Below, one piece after another: positions 1 through 6,545 of a stretch of DNA of 16,006 bases. Source of the DNA: Desulfobulbaceae bacterium. GTDB taxonomy: Bacteria > Desulfobacterota > Desulfobulbia > Desulfobulbales > Desulfobulbaceae. The first letter of the stretch is position 1. The number at the start of each line of letters is the position of its first letter. The stretch lies in NCBI GenBank assembly GCA_027011235.1, contig JALVAI010000493.1:1-16006 (forward strand). Direction: 5' to 3'. A program made the position numbers and the translations under genes. Below the pieces are notes generated by a model. That model ran no database searches and was not told the origin of the DNA. It worked only from the letters and a program-made list of their open reading frames with translations.

Positions 1-209
1 TCGCTGCGCCCCACCGCCACGATCTGTTTTCCGGCCCCCATATCAATGAGATTGCGGGTATGGGCCGGATAGAGGGAAATAATACGGGTAAACGGCTTTT
101 TGACCACTGTCACCCGGCCGTCGGCATCAACAATCGGCCCGGCCACGACTGCTCCGGCATGGATAAGGAGCAGCAGGGCAATCAACAATATCGATTTTTT
201 CTCTTTCAT
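1..209 (-). CDS. Periplasmic substrate-binding protein of ABC transporter (partial, N-terminus only)
   Basis: The gene begins at 209 and runs off the left edge, so only 69 residues are visible. The start is MKEKKSILLIALLLLIHAGA, a typical signal peptide with a Lys-rich n-region, a Leu-rich core and a likely cleavage after VVA. The mature part (GPIVDADGRVTVVKKPFTRIISLYP, given here only in outline) has the 'V.D..GR...V..P..RIISL.P' pattern of BtuF/FepB-type binding proteins. It lies 13 bases after the ATPase stop codon on the same strand, so it is the fourth gene of the cobalamin-riboswitch operon and should deliver the ligand to the permease. Ligand identity (corrinoid, haem or siderophore) cannot be read from this fragment. 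Confidence 0.8.
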   Translation of the reverse strand, partial: MKEKKSILLIALLLLIHAGAVVAGPIVDADGRVTVVKKPFTRIISLYPAHTRNLIDMGAGKQIVAVGRS

Positions 210-222
210 ATTATAGCCCGTG

Positions 223-1041
223 TCAACAATCGCCTTCAGGGGCACGAAAACTCACCTGAAGACATTTGGCAAAATCATTATAGGCCACCTGGGCCCGGAC
301 CCCGTAAACCTCATCAATCACATCCGGCCGCAGTACCTCGTCAGTCGGACCATGACAGAGCAACCGCCCCTGATTCAAGAACAAAAGCCGGTCACAGAAA
401 AATGCTGCCTGGTTCAGATCATGCATAGCGGCGATGACCGTCAATCCCTGTGCCCGCGCCCGGCCGCGGACCGCACCGAGGATGGAAAGGGTATGAAAAA
501 TATCCAGATTGGACGTTGCCTCATCCAGCAGCAGGACCGATGGCTGCTGGGCCAAGGCCCTGGCAACGGCCACCCGCTGCTTCTCGCCGCCGGACAATTG
601 GTTCACAGCCCGGTCGGCAAGGCCGTCGATTGCCAGCTCTGCCATCACCCTGTTCACCAGACCATGATCACGCCCATCAAGATCCTCAAAACGGCCCAGG
701 TGGGGATAACGACCCATTTCCACCACCATGCGGACGGAAAAATCAAAATCAACCATAAATTCCTGCGGCACAAGGGCCACCTGCCGGGCCAGGGCCCGCG
801 GCCGCCAATGGGCAAGCGGGCGGCCGTTAAAAAGGATCGCACCGCTTTCGGGAACCAGCAGTCCGCAGAGCAGGTCAAGCAGGGTGGTCTTGCCGCTGCC
901 GTTTGGTCCCAGCACGCCGTAACAGCATCCCCGCTCAAATTGATATGAAAAATTGGCAAGAACCGGCTTGCGGCCATAGCCGAACGAGACATCATCAAGC
1001 CGCCAGAGAGCGCCGGAAACGCGTGCTGGTCTACCTGCCAT
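223..1041 (-). CDS. ABC transporter ATP-binding protein, BtuD/FecE type
   Basis: Cytoplasmic ATPase (272 aa, normal family length) of a metal-chelate/corrinoid importer. Visible motifs in order: Walker A GPNGSGKTT at residues 45-53, Q-loop VPQ at 91-93, signature LSGGEKQR at 149-156, Walker B SVLLLDE at 168-174 followed by the D-loop SNLD, and the H-loop His207 in MHDL. The ATG start overlaps the end of the permease gene by 11 bases, which suggests translational coupling. The binding-protein gene follows 13 bases after the stop. The substrate is inferred from the neighbours: cbiK and a cobalamin riboswitch point to a corrinoid, cobalt-tetrapyrrole or haem-like ligand, but FecE-type siderophore uptake cannot be excluded. 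Confidence 0.92.
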   Translation of the reverse strand: MAGRPARVSGALWRLDDVSFGYGRKPVLANFSYQFERGCCYGVLGPNGSGKTTLLDLLCGLLVPESGAILFNGRPLAHWRPRALARQVALVPQEFMVDFDFSVRMVVEMGRYPHLGRFEDLDGRDHGLVNRVMAELAIDGLADRAVNQLSGGEKQRVAVARALAQQPSVLLLDEATSNLDIFHTLSILGAVRGRARAQGLTVIAAMHDLNQAAFFCDRLLFLNQGRLLCHGPTDEVLRPDVIDEVYGVRAQVAYNDFAKCLQVSFRAPEGDC

Positions 1042-2062
1042 CGCGCTGCCGCCTGTAAAAAATCACACAGAAAACCGGGCCGCCGATCAGGGCGGTCAAC
1101 ACGCCAATAGGCACCTCCGATGGCAGCACAGCCCTGGTCAGGGTGTCGGCAACAACAAGGAGAATCGCGCCGCCAAGAAAAGAAAAAAGAATCAGCCTGC
1201 GATTGTCCGGCCCAAACAGGTGCCGCAGCAGATGGGGCACTATCAGGCCGACAAAGCCGATGATGCCGGAAACCGCCACGCTTACAGCGGTCATAAGGGA
1301 ACAGACAAGCAGGAGCAGCCAGCGCAGGCGCGCGGTTGCTATCCCCAGGGTGGCGGCGGTTCGTTCACCGGTGGCCATTATATTGAGTTCCCGGGAAAAG
1401 AGCAGGCAGACCAGCAGGCCAAGGCTTACCACCGGCAGCAACAGCGCTATATTTGTCCAGGATATGCCGGACAGAGACCCCATCAGCCAGAAAATAATAA
1501 TACCCACCTGTTCATCGGCCAGAAACTTGAGAAATCCGATGGCTGCCGATAAAATGGCCGCCACAATAACACCCGAGAGGATCAGGCTGGTCGATGACAA
1601 CCGGCTGCTGCCGCTGGCCAGGGCAAGGACGACAAACAGAGTGGCAATACTGCCGGCAAAGGCAAAGACGGGAATGGACAGAAACGCGGGCAGGACCAGG
1701 CCGAAGACCTGAAGCACGATCAGCAGCGAGGCGCCAAAGGCGGCGCCGGATGCAATGCCCAGGGTGTAGGGATCGGCCAGGGGATTGCGCAGGATGGCCT
1801 GAAACACAGCCCCGCTGGCAGCAAGGGCGCCGCCAACCAGGGCGGCGCCGATAATCCTGGGCAACCGTACATCGAGTACGATGCCGGCGGCGACCGGGTC
1901 CGGAACCGTGCCCGATCCGGTTATCCTGTGGACAATCACTGCAACCACCTCGGCGGCCGGAATCTTCATAAAGCCCATGGTGGCGGCAATCAGCATCACG
2001 CAAAGCAGCAACACCGACAACAGAATGCCGATCAGGGATGAATGGCCCGGCCGCCCCGCCAT
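1031..2062 (-). CDS. ABC transporter permease, FecCD/BtuC family
   Basis: Inner-membrane permease (343 aa) with about nine or ten hydrophobic segments. Family landmarks are the conserved cytoplasmic coupling region GERTAATLGI and the late motif FVGLIVPHLLRHLFGPDNR, which in FecCD proteins contacts the ATPase. The ATG shares one base with the TAA of cbiK (TAATG), so it should be translated by reinitiation. It also overlaps the ATPase gene by 11 bases at its other end. An order of periplasmic cbiK, permease, ATPase and binding protein is known in Desulfovibrio, which supports a role in cobalt-tetrapyrrole or haem transport. The transported ligand itself is inference. Confidence 0.92.
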   Translation of the reverse strand: MAGRPGHSSLIGILLSVLLLCVMLIAATMGFMKIPAAEVVAVIVHRITGSGTVPDPVAAGIVLDVRLPRIIGAALVGGALAASGAVFQAILRNPLADPYTLGIASGAAFGASLLIVLQVFGLVLPAFLSIPVFAFAGSIATLFVVLALASGSSRLSSTSLILSGVIVAAILSAAIGFLKFLADEQVGIIIFWLMGSLSGISWTNIALLLPVVSLGLLVCLLFSRELNIMATGERTAATLGIATARLRWLLLLVCSLMTAVSVAVSGIIGFVGLIVPHLLRHLFGPDNRRLILFSFLGGAILLVVADTLTRAVLPSEVPIGVLTALIGGPVFCVIFYRRQRDGR

Positions 2063-3045
2063 TATTTCAGGACAATGCCCGCATCCCTGGCCGCATCTGC
2101 GGCATGGCGGACAAAGATGTCGGCAACCCGGTCATTTTCTCCCATGCCATGCAGGTAGGGATGAACGGTGATCCCGGCCTTTTCCATGACGGATTTCCAG
2201 GAATCACTGTCAGGGCCGGCCATATCGTTGTGGGCATGGTCCCCGGCCACAACCATGAAGGCCCGGATGTACACATCCTTTACCTTTGCCTCCCGCAACC
2301 GGGCCATTACCTGATCAAGGCCGGGATACCCCTCGACCGTGCCGACCAGGGTTAACAGATCGGGATAGGCCTGGTTCATTTCATGGGCAAACTGCATATA
2401 GGAGCCGCCGGAAGGAAAATAATCATTGCCATGTCCCATATAGACCAGGGCCGCCTTTTTTTGCCGGGCCCGCTCCACATCTTCCTGCATGGCCTTGACC
2501 GCAACCCTGATATCCTCTTCATAGGGATGGGTGACCCCAAAGGTGCCAAGCATGGGACGCCCGATGACAAGCTTGTGAAAGGGCTTGAATTTTTCCTTTA
2601 TGGTATCAATGGATGCCAGGGCCTTGACATAACTGGTCAGATCAAGGAACTCCTCGGCCGGGGCAATGTGAGTAGGCTGGACGATAATGGTATCATAGCC
2701 GTCATCCTGAAAGTCGGCAATGGCTGCCAGGGGACCCTTGACATGGAGAATCTCCGTGGGAATTTCCGGGTGTTTCTTGATGTAGGCGGGATCCTTGGCC
2801 CGTTTCTGCCAGATGCGGCGGATGATATTGGAGGTAAAGGCAAAACGGACCGGGGTCCCGGGATAGGCCCTGGACATCTTGTCTCTGATGTTCAGCAATC
2901 CCTTTAATGCCGGCTCGACCGTGGTGCCGAACATGGCCAGGACAATACCGGTTTTATGCTCCACCTTATGCTCTCCAGCGGTTACCGACTGCACGGTGAA
3001 CATGCACAACACGAGCACCGCAAAAAAAATTGTTTTCGATTTCAT
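2062..3045 (-). CDS. cbiK: Periplasmic sirohydrochlorin cobaltochelatase (CbiK-P type)
   Basis: Class II chelatase that inserts Co2+ into sirohydrochlorin in the anaerobic cobalamin pathway. It has 327 residues, longer than the cytoplasmic enzyme because of an N-terminal signal peptide (basic MKSK, hydrophobic core to about residue 20, VTA cleavage at about 23). Probable metal or catalytic His residues sit in QPTHIAPAEE (His126) and MGHGND (His205); AGDHAHNDMAGPD (270-279) is also typical of CbiK. His92 in KKHPEI is near where Desulfovibrio CbiK-P has a haem-binding His, but that match is by eye. A strong AGGAGG lies five bases before the ATG. The gene is first in the operon, about 135 bases behind a cobalamin riboswitch. 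Export of a cobaltochelatase is odd for biosynthesis and suggests a role in metal or tetrapyrrole uptake with the adjoining transporter. Confidence 0.9.
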   Translation of the reverse strand: MKSKTIFFAVLVLCMFTVQSVTAGEHKVEHKTGIVLAMFGTTVEPALKGLLNIRDKMSRAYPGTPVRFAFTSNIIRRIWQKRAKDPAYIKKHPEIPTEILHVKGPLAAIADFQDDGYDTIIVQPTHIAPAEEFLDLTSYVKALASIDTIKEKFKPFHKLVIGRPMLGTFGVTHPYEEDIRVAVKAMQEDVERARQKKAALVYMGHGNDYFPSGGSYMQFAHEMNQAYPDLLTLVGTVEGYPGLDQVMARLREAKVKDVYIRAFMVVAGDHAHNDMAGPDSDSWKSVMEKAGITVHPYLHGMGENDRVADIFVRHAADAARDAGIVLK

Positions 3046-3064
3046 GAAAACCTCCTTTTTTCAC

Positions 3065-3177
3065 GGTCCGGAGATAAAAAAAACCCGGACCAATTAAACA
3101 TTGATCCAGGACATCCCTTTTTTATCCCAGATGTGCATACCCTGTCCGCCCCATTGCCATTGGGGGTAGTGTCGGAC
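3065..3177 (-). other. Probable expression platform between riboswitch and cbiK
   Basis: About 135 bases separate the aptamer from cbiK. Two hairpins are visible: one at 3144-3177 (arms GTCCG/CGGAC with an inner CCCC/GGGG stem) and one at 3065-3091 (7-bp arms GGTCCGG/CCGGACC whose loop carries a run of eight U in the minus-strand transcript). Neither is followed by the normal U-tract of an intrinsic terminator, so translational control at the AGGAGG (3051-3056) is as likely as termination. The pairing is read by eye. Confidence 0.4.
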
Positions 3178-3179
3178 GA

Positions 3180-3361
3180 TTTTCAGGCAGGTCTTCTGAC
3201 TTCCCCTCCTGAGCAGTGGCCTTCCCACGTCCATGGACGACGCAGTGGCACACGATGACTGCGCAAGCTCCCCGAACCATCGGGCAGGGTTACAGCGGCG
3301 GGCCCGTCCCGGACTTGCACCGGGTTCCCTTTTCATCCACCCGCAGGCGGACACCTGAAAA
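3180..3361 (-). ncRNA. Cobalamin riboswitch (upstream of cbiK)
   Basis: The minus strand carries the cobalamin aptamer landmarks: an 8-bp P1 helix between TTTTCAGG (3354-3361) and CCTGAAAA (3180-3187), the core GATGAAAAGGGAA, the CCGGTGCAAGTCCGG hairpin, GCCGCTGTAACCC, and the B12-box-like GAAGTCAGAAGACCTGCC. It is known that B12 binding to this class shuts off the downstream gene. The target here is the cbiK-ABC operon, which fits. The aptamer begins a few bases after the promoter at 3371-3399. Confidence 0.95.
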
Positions 3362-3370
3362 CTGGATCAC

Positions 3371-3399
3371 AGTGTACCCAAGGCGCCGGTTCAAGTCAA
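3371..3399 (-). promoter_or_regulatory. Sigma70-type promoter for riboswitch-cbiK operon
   Basis: The minus strand reads TTGACT (3399-3394), a 17-base spacer, then TACACT (3376-3371). Transcription would start near 3364, just ahead of P1 of the riboswitch, so spacing and position both fit. Confidence 0.75.
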
Positions 3400-3484
3400 G
3401 CTCTGGCTGAACCTGCCCCCATCGCAAACCGAACAAAACCCGAAACAATCACATTTCAAGGTGACCTGGTAATGAATAATTTTC

Positions 3485-3513
3485 TTGACCTGACCCCAAA
3501 ACCATTCTATTTT
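3485..3513 (+). promoter_or_regulatory. Possible promoter for the rhodanese gene
   Basis: TTGACC (3485-3490), 17 bases, then TATTTT (3508-3513), followed by AT-rich leader DNA. The -35 is good and the -10 is weak. It would give a leader of about 180 bases before the gene at 3702. Apart from the two promoters, the stretch 3400-3701 shows no gene I can support, and its last 50 bases are very T-rich. Confidence 0.4.
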
Positions 3514-3701
3514 TAGAACTTCTCGTCAACAGACCAGGCACGCCTGAATCCTTTACTGTTATGAGCAAATCGTTCATTCACAAAAACTACCCCTAACCCG
3601 TCAGACTCCTCGGCAAGAGGTGAACACTGACTCGCATCGTTTTCTCTTTCATTTTTTATATATTTTTATTTTTTTATTTTTAACTTCAGGAGGTTACAAA
3701 C

Positions 3702-4292
3702 ATGAAACGAGTATTTTTCCCAGCCGTTTGCTGCCTGTTGCTCATGATGGGCACAGGCCAGGCCCTGGCCGCAAACAATCCACTGGTTGCCGCCGAACAT
3801 GCGCTGCACCAGGAGTTTATTCAGGCCATTCCCAAGGATCACCAGATCGATGTGTTCAAGCTGCATGAGGTCTGGCAAAAGGCCATGAATGATCCGGCCT
3901 ACCGGGCCAGAATATACATGATCGACGTCAGGACCGATTCCGAATGGGATGCCTTTCATATCGAGGGCACCGACCATGTGCAAGCCGGGCATGTTTATGT
4001 GATTCCCAAAAAGATTACCGATCCCAACGCCGAGATCTATGTCTTCTGCCGCACCTCGCACCGATCAAAATATGTGGGCGGATTTCTCTACAAGTATGGA
4101 TACAAAAACGTATGGGTTGTTGGCCCGGCAACGGTCAACGGGGTGAAAAACAAAGGCGGTGTGGTCGGTTGGGCCCAGGCCGGGTTTCCCTTTGTCAACC
4201 AGTTCACCGGCTCCTTCAAGATTACAAAATATCGTCAGCATCCCTCCAAGAAGGAAACGGCATTCCGCCTGCGAATGTGGCATCCCTATTGA
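3702..4292 (+). CDS. Exported single-domain rhodanese-like sulfurtransferase
   Basis: Probable periplasmic protein of 196 aa. A signal peptide covers about residues 1-23 (MKR, hydrophobic core, QALA cleavage). The rhodanese domain follows: YMIDVRTDSEWDAFHI at about 72-87 is the classic 'iDvR...E...gHI' strand, and CRTSHRS at 116-122 is the active-site loop with Cys116 as the persulfide carrier. The C-terminal WAQAGFPF is typical of the domain end. An AGGAGG lies seven bases before the ATG, which fixes the start. The next genes downstream are YeeE/YedE sulfur-transport halves, so a shared role in handling sulfane sulfur, thiosulfate or reduced selenium outside the cytoplasm is a reasonable inference, although 340 bases separate them. 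Confidence 0.88.
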   Translation: MKRVFFPAVCCLLLMMGTGQALAANNPLVAAEHALHQEFIQAIPKDHQIDVFKLHEVWQKAMNDPAYRARIYMIDVRTDSEWDAFHIEGTDHVQAGHVYVIPKKITDPNAEIYVFCRTSHRSKYVGGFLYKYGYKNVWVVGPATVNGVKNKGGVVGWAQAGFPFVNQFTGSFKITKYRQHPSKKETAFRLRMWHPY

Positions 4293-4293
4293 T

Positions 4294-4310
4294 CGGCAGA
4301 ATAACTGCCG
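4294..4310 (+). other. Small hairpin just after rhodanese stop
   Basis: CGGCAG-AATAA-CTGCCG begins two bases after the stop codon. It lacks a U-tract, so it is more likely a transcript-end stabilising hairpin or a factor-dependent end than an intrinsic terminator. Confidence 0.35.
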
Positions 4311-4456
4311 TCTGAGAGAAAACAGACAAGGGGCAATGTCCGGATTTTTTACGAGTTTATCTGTCATAAAGAACAAAAGAAAATCATGAAGAAAAAATCG
4401 TTATTTTAACCGGTTGCCTCGTTATATTGCACATGGAACATAATTGTTGCATGTTT

Positions 4457-4538
4457 TGTAGGGGCGAATTCATTCGCCTGAGGAAAGCGTTCTTTTGTCT
4501 GGAATGGTTTCCCCAAGGCGGCTGAAGCCGCCCCTACA
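4457..4538. repeat. Short inverted-repeat element (MITE-like or dispersed repeat)
   Basis: The ends TGTAGGGGCG (4457-4466) and CGCCCCTACA (4529-4538) are exact 10-bp inverted repeats. Each end contains its own palindrome: GGCGAAT-TC-ATTCGCC and GGCGGC-TGAA-GCCGCC. The 82-bp unit has no coding capacity and sits in a 340-base intergenic region. Similar 'GTAGGGGCG...' palindromes are common dispersed repeats in bacterial genomes, but copy number cannot be tested here. The rest of 4311-4634 holds only a GC hairpin at 4549-4563 (GCGGGC-AAA-GCCCGC) and a GGTCGT/ACGACC stem just before the next gene. Confidence 0.55.
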
Positions 4539-4634
4539 GACTAGGGTTGCGGGCAAAGCCCGCCTTAGTAATTTTTGGGTCGTTGCCCAATGGCTTAGCC
4601 CGGTATGCGACGACCAACACCAAGGAGGAACTGC

Positions 4635-5141
4635 GTGAAACGCTATATAAATCCTTATATTGCCGGCATTGCGCTTGGTTTTGTACTCTTTGCCTCATTT
4701 TTTCTCTGTGGCAAGGGGCTGGGTGGTTCGGCCGCCTGGGCCAGGCTGTCCGCCTGGCTGATGCACCTGATCGCACCGGCACATATCGAAAACTCACCCT
4801 ATTTCGGCCACTATTTTGCCCATGGTAAGAACCCGCTCCACGTCTGGCTTGTCTTCCTGGGCATAGGCACCTTTATTGGTGGGCTGGTTTCCAGCTTTCT
4901 CAATGGCCGCAGCCGCATCGAGGTCAACAGGGGGCCGGCAATATCGGTCAGGGGCAGACTCATCTATGCCCTGGCCGGCGGCATTCTGGTGGGCTTTGCC
5001 TCCCGCCTCGGGCTTGGTTGTACCAGCGGCCAGGGGCTGGCAGGGGCGTCCCTGCTTTCTCTTGGCTCCTGGGCTTTTCTTTTTTCAGTGTTTTTCGGCG
5101 GTTACGCCACAGCATATCTTGTTAAGGATGGGTGGTTATAA
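4635..5141 (+). CDS. YeeE/YedE-family transporter, first half (Cys form)
   Basis: Inner-membrane protein of 168 aa with about four or five hydrophobic segments. The motif GLGLGCTSGQGL (about 125-136, Cys129) is the signature of the sulfur-transport YeeE/YedE family (DUF395), whose members such as TsuA pass thiosulfate by way of conserved cysteines. I chose the GTG at 4635 because AAGGAGG sits seven bases upstream; an in-frame ATG at 4605 lies before that site. The stop TAA overlaps the ATG of the next gene (TAATG). Proteins of this size are usually one half of a two-subunit transporter, the other half being the next gene. Substrate (thiosulfate, other sulfur species, or selenium species) is not shown by the sequence. 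Confidence 0.85.
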   Translation: MKRYINPYIAGIALGFVLFASFFLCGKGLGGSAAWARLSAWLMHLIAPAHIENSPYFGHYFAHGKNPLHVWLVFLGIGTFIGGLVSSFLNGRSRIEVNRGPAISVRGRLIYALAGGILVGFASRLGLGCTSGQGLAGASLLSLGSWAFLFSVFFGGYATAYLVKDGWL

Positions 5142-5746
5142 TGGCACCAGTACTCAAACTCGCCCATATGGCGAACTCACCGGCGGACCTCTTTGTTGCG
5201 GTCTGCCTCGGCTTTTTTTTCGGGCTTGTCCTGGAGACGGGCGGGCTGGCAAACTGCCGGAAAATCGCAGGGGTTTTCTACCTCTATGACGTGACAGTTG
5301 TCAAAGTCATGTTTTCCGCAATTCTGACGGCCATGCTCCTGCTCTATGCCAGCTCAGCTCTTGGCATCCTGGACATTTCCATGCTCTATCTTCCGGACAC
5401 CTTTATCATCTCGTATATCCTGGCAGGAATTATCCTCGGTGTCGGCATGGTAATCGGTGGCTACTGACCGGCTACATCCACAACCGCCATGGCTGGTGGT
5501 CGAATTGATGGAGCTGTTTTTGTCGGCGGCCTTATCATCGGGTCCGCCCTTTTTTCCGAACTATTTACCTTAATTGAACCAATCTATAAATCCGGAGCGA
5601 TGGGACGAATATTTCTCAACGATTTTTTTGGTCTGCCGCTTGGCATGACAATTCTTGCGGTAACCGTGGTTGGTATTCTCTTTATCGTCTTTTTTGCCTT
5701 TCTTGAAACAACACTTGGTAAAAAAATCTCCGGGAGGACAAACTGA
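5141..5746 (+). CDS. YeeE/YedE-family transporter, second half; probable selenoprotein (UGA = Sec109)
   Basis: Membrane protein of 201 aa if TGA at 5465-5467 is read as selenocysteine. Codons 1-108 give a normal YeeE/YedE N-terminal half (FFFGLVLETGGLANCRKIAG, then helices) ending GMVIGGY. After the TGA the same frame continues PATSTTA...GRIDGAVFVGG, two membrane helices and a normal end. Family members of this length typically read GGYCPGTS...GKIDG..F at this point, so the TGA replaces the conserved Cys. No frameshift is needed and sequence quality on both sides is unbroken. A SECIS-like stem-loop follows the TGA. Start: ATG 5141 overlaps the upstream stop, with GGGTGG five bases before it; ATG 5132 is in frame but poorly spaced. 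A nonsense mutation is the alternative and is less likely given the exact position. Sec machinery is not in the window. Confidence 0.85.
5471..5514 (+). promoter_or_regulatory. Bacterial SECIS-like element
   Basis: Starts three bases after the in-frame TGA (5465-5467). The lower stem GCTACATC (5471-5478) pairs with GATGGAGC (5507-5514), 7 of 8 bp. An internal loop follows, then a 7-bp upper stem ACCGCCA (5483-5489) / TGGTGGT (5494-5500) including one G-U, with tetraloop TGGC. The apical loop begins 22 bases after the TGA and has G at its second position. These agree with the known bacterial SECIS rules (loop roughly 16-37 bases from UGA, G in the first two loop bases). SelB binding is inferred, not shown. 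Confidence 0.75.
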
Positions 5747-6117
5747 TGGAAGTAAAAAACGTAACCATTGCCATCGTCGTTGTGGCCGTTATGATAGCGG
5801 CAAGCCTGGCCACCCTTGGGGATAAAAAAATCCTCGCCGCCCAATACCAGAGATATACCTCCCTGGTTGAGCAGGCGGACCGGCTTTTTTCCGGCAAGAA
5901 CTATGGCGAGGCATCAAAGAACTACAAACAGGCCCTGATCATCGATCCAAGGGATCTGAAGATCTGGGCCAAATTTGAACAGAGTGAAAAAAAGGCGATT
6001 CTCAGTCAGATCGGAGCAGCAGCGGCACCACAGGCAACAGCACCCCACAGCCAGACGATAACACCCCAGGTCCCTGTTGGCGGGGGGATGATCATCGAGG
6101 AGGACGAGGGATGTTAG
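5746..6117 (+). CDS. Small membrane-anchored TPR protein in the YeeE operon
   Basis: A 123-aa protein whose ATG overlaps the upstream stop (TGATG) with GGGAGG shortly before it, so it is the third gene of the operon. Residues 6-24 form one transmembrane helix. Residues about 37-83 hold one or two TPR-like helical hairpins (A..LF..KNYGEASKNYKQALIIDPRD). An Ala/Pro-rich linker (90-110) leads to an acidic tail, GGGMIIEEDEGC, ending in Cys123. The helical part would lie on one side of the membrane as a docking surface for the transporter or the exported rhodanese. The function is unknown. The terminal Cys may be a sulfur or selenium hand-over site, but this is speculation. Confidence 0.75.
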   Translation: MEVKNVTIAIVVVAVMIAASLATLGDKKILAAQYQRYTSLVEQADRLFSGKNYGEASKNYKQALIIDPRDLKIWAKFEQSEKKAILSQIGAAAAPQATAPHSQTITPQVPVGGGMIIEEDEGC

Positions 6118-6209
6118 ATTCCTTTCATTTCTGTCCGCTGCCAGTCTATCCGGTTTTGCGGTATTTCATGATGCCACAAGCCTGATTTTTATTTAACGTC
6201 GCTTGTTCT

Positions 6210-6229
6210 GTATACCATATAATGTATAC
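6210..6229. promoter_or_regulatory. Perfect-ended dyad GTATAC-N8-GTATAC, possible operator
   Basis: Two GTATAC palindromes spaced by CATATAAT lie between the TPR gene and the promoter of the second riboswitch, about 40 bases upstream of its -35. It could be a regulator site. No regulator gene is nearby, and chance AT-rich symmetry is possible. Confidence 0.25.
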
Positions 6230-6265
6230 CCCAAGGCTGAACACTGCAAAATATAGCTTTTTTGC

Positions 6266-6294
6266 TTGACCAGCCGCCACACCTGCGGTACCTT
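6266..6294 (+). promoter_or_regulatory. Sigma70-type promoter for second cobalamin riboswitch
   Basis: TTGACC (6266-6271), a 17-base spacer, then TACCTT (6289-6294). The start would be near 6301, some nine bases before P1 of the aptamer, matching the arrangement at the cbiK riboswitch. Confidence 0.65.
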
Positions 6295-6309
6295 GTAACG
6301 GAAAATAGA

Positions 6310-6490
6310 TGTTCAGGTGTCCGCCTGCGGGCGGATGAAAAGGGAACCCGGTGTAAATCCGGGACGGGCCCGCCGCTGTAACCCCTGCTCTTCCTCCTAT
6401 CGGGAAGAACCCGTGCAACTTCAAGTCCACTGTCCTGCAGGACGGGAAGGCCGTTGCCGGGAGGGGAAGTCAGAAGACCTGCCTGCAACA
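6310..6490 (+). ncRNA. Cobalamin riboswitch (upstream of pterin-binding protein gene)
   Basis: Carries the same landmarks as the cbiK riboswitch: P1 TGTTCAGG (6310-6317) pairing with CCTG-C-AACA (6482-6490), GATGAAAAGGGAA, CCGGTGTAAATCCGG, GCCGCTGTAACCCC and GAAGTCAGAAGACCTGCC. The first 73 aptamer bases differ from the cbiK copy at only three positions by my reading, while the middle is diverged. It controls the gene at 6622 through the terminator at 6546-6589. Confidence 0.95.
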
Positions 6491-6545
6491 GAGACGATCA
6501 TTCCCCGCGGATCGGGAAGATCATGATTCCGTGGATGACAGGGAC

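Noticed and set aside
60..948. Plus-strand open frames over the ABC transporter genes
   Set aside because: Shadows of the minus-strand ATPase and binding-protein genes, whose motifs are clear.
3094..3138. Short leader peptide (MHIWDKKGMSWINV) between riboswitch and cbiK
   Set aside because: Only 14 residues with a weak ribosome site, and control is already explained by the riboswitch.
5465..5467. TGA as a true stop, giving a 108-residue protein plus a separate 85-residue protein starting at ATG 5489
   Set aside because: The TGA falls exactly on the family's conserved Cys, the frame is preserved, a SECIS-like stem follows, and ATG 5489 has no ribosome site and would begin inside the stem.
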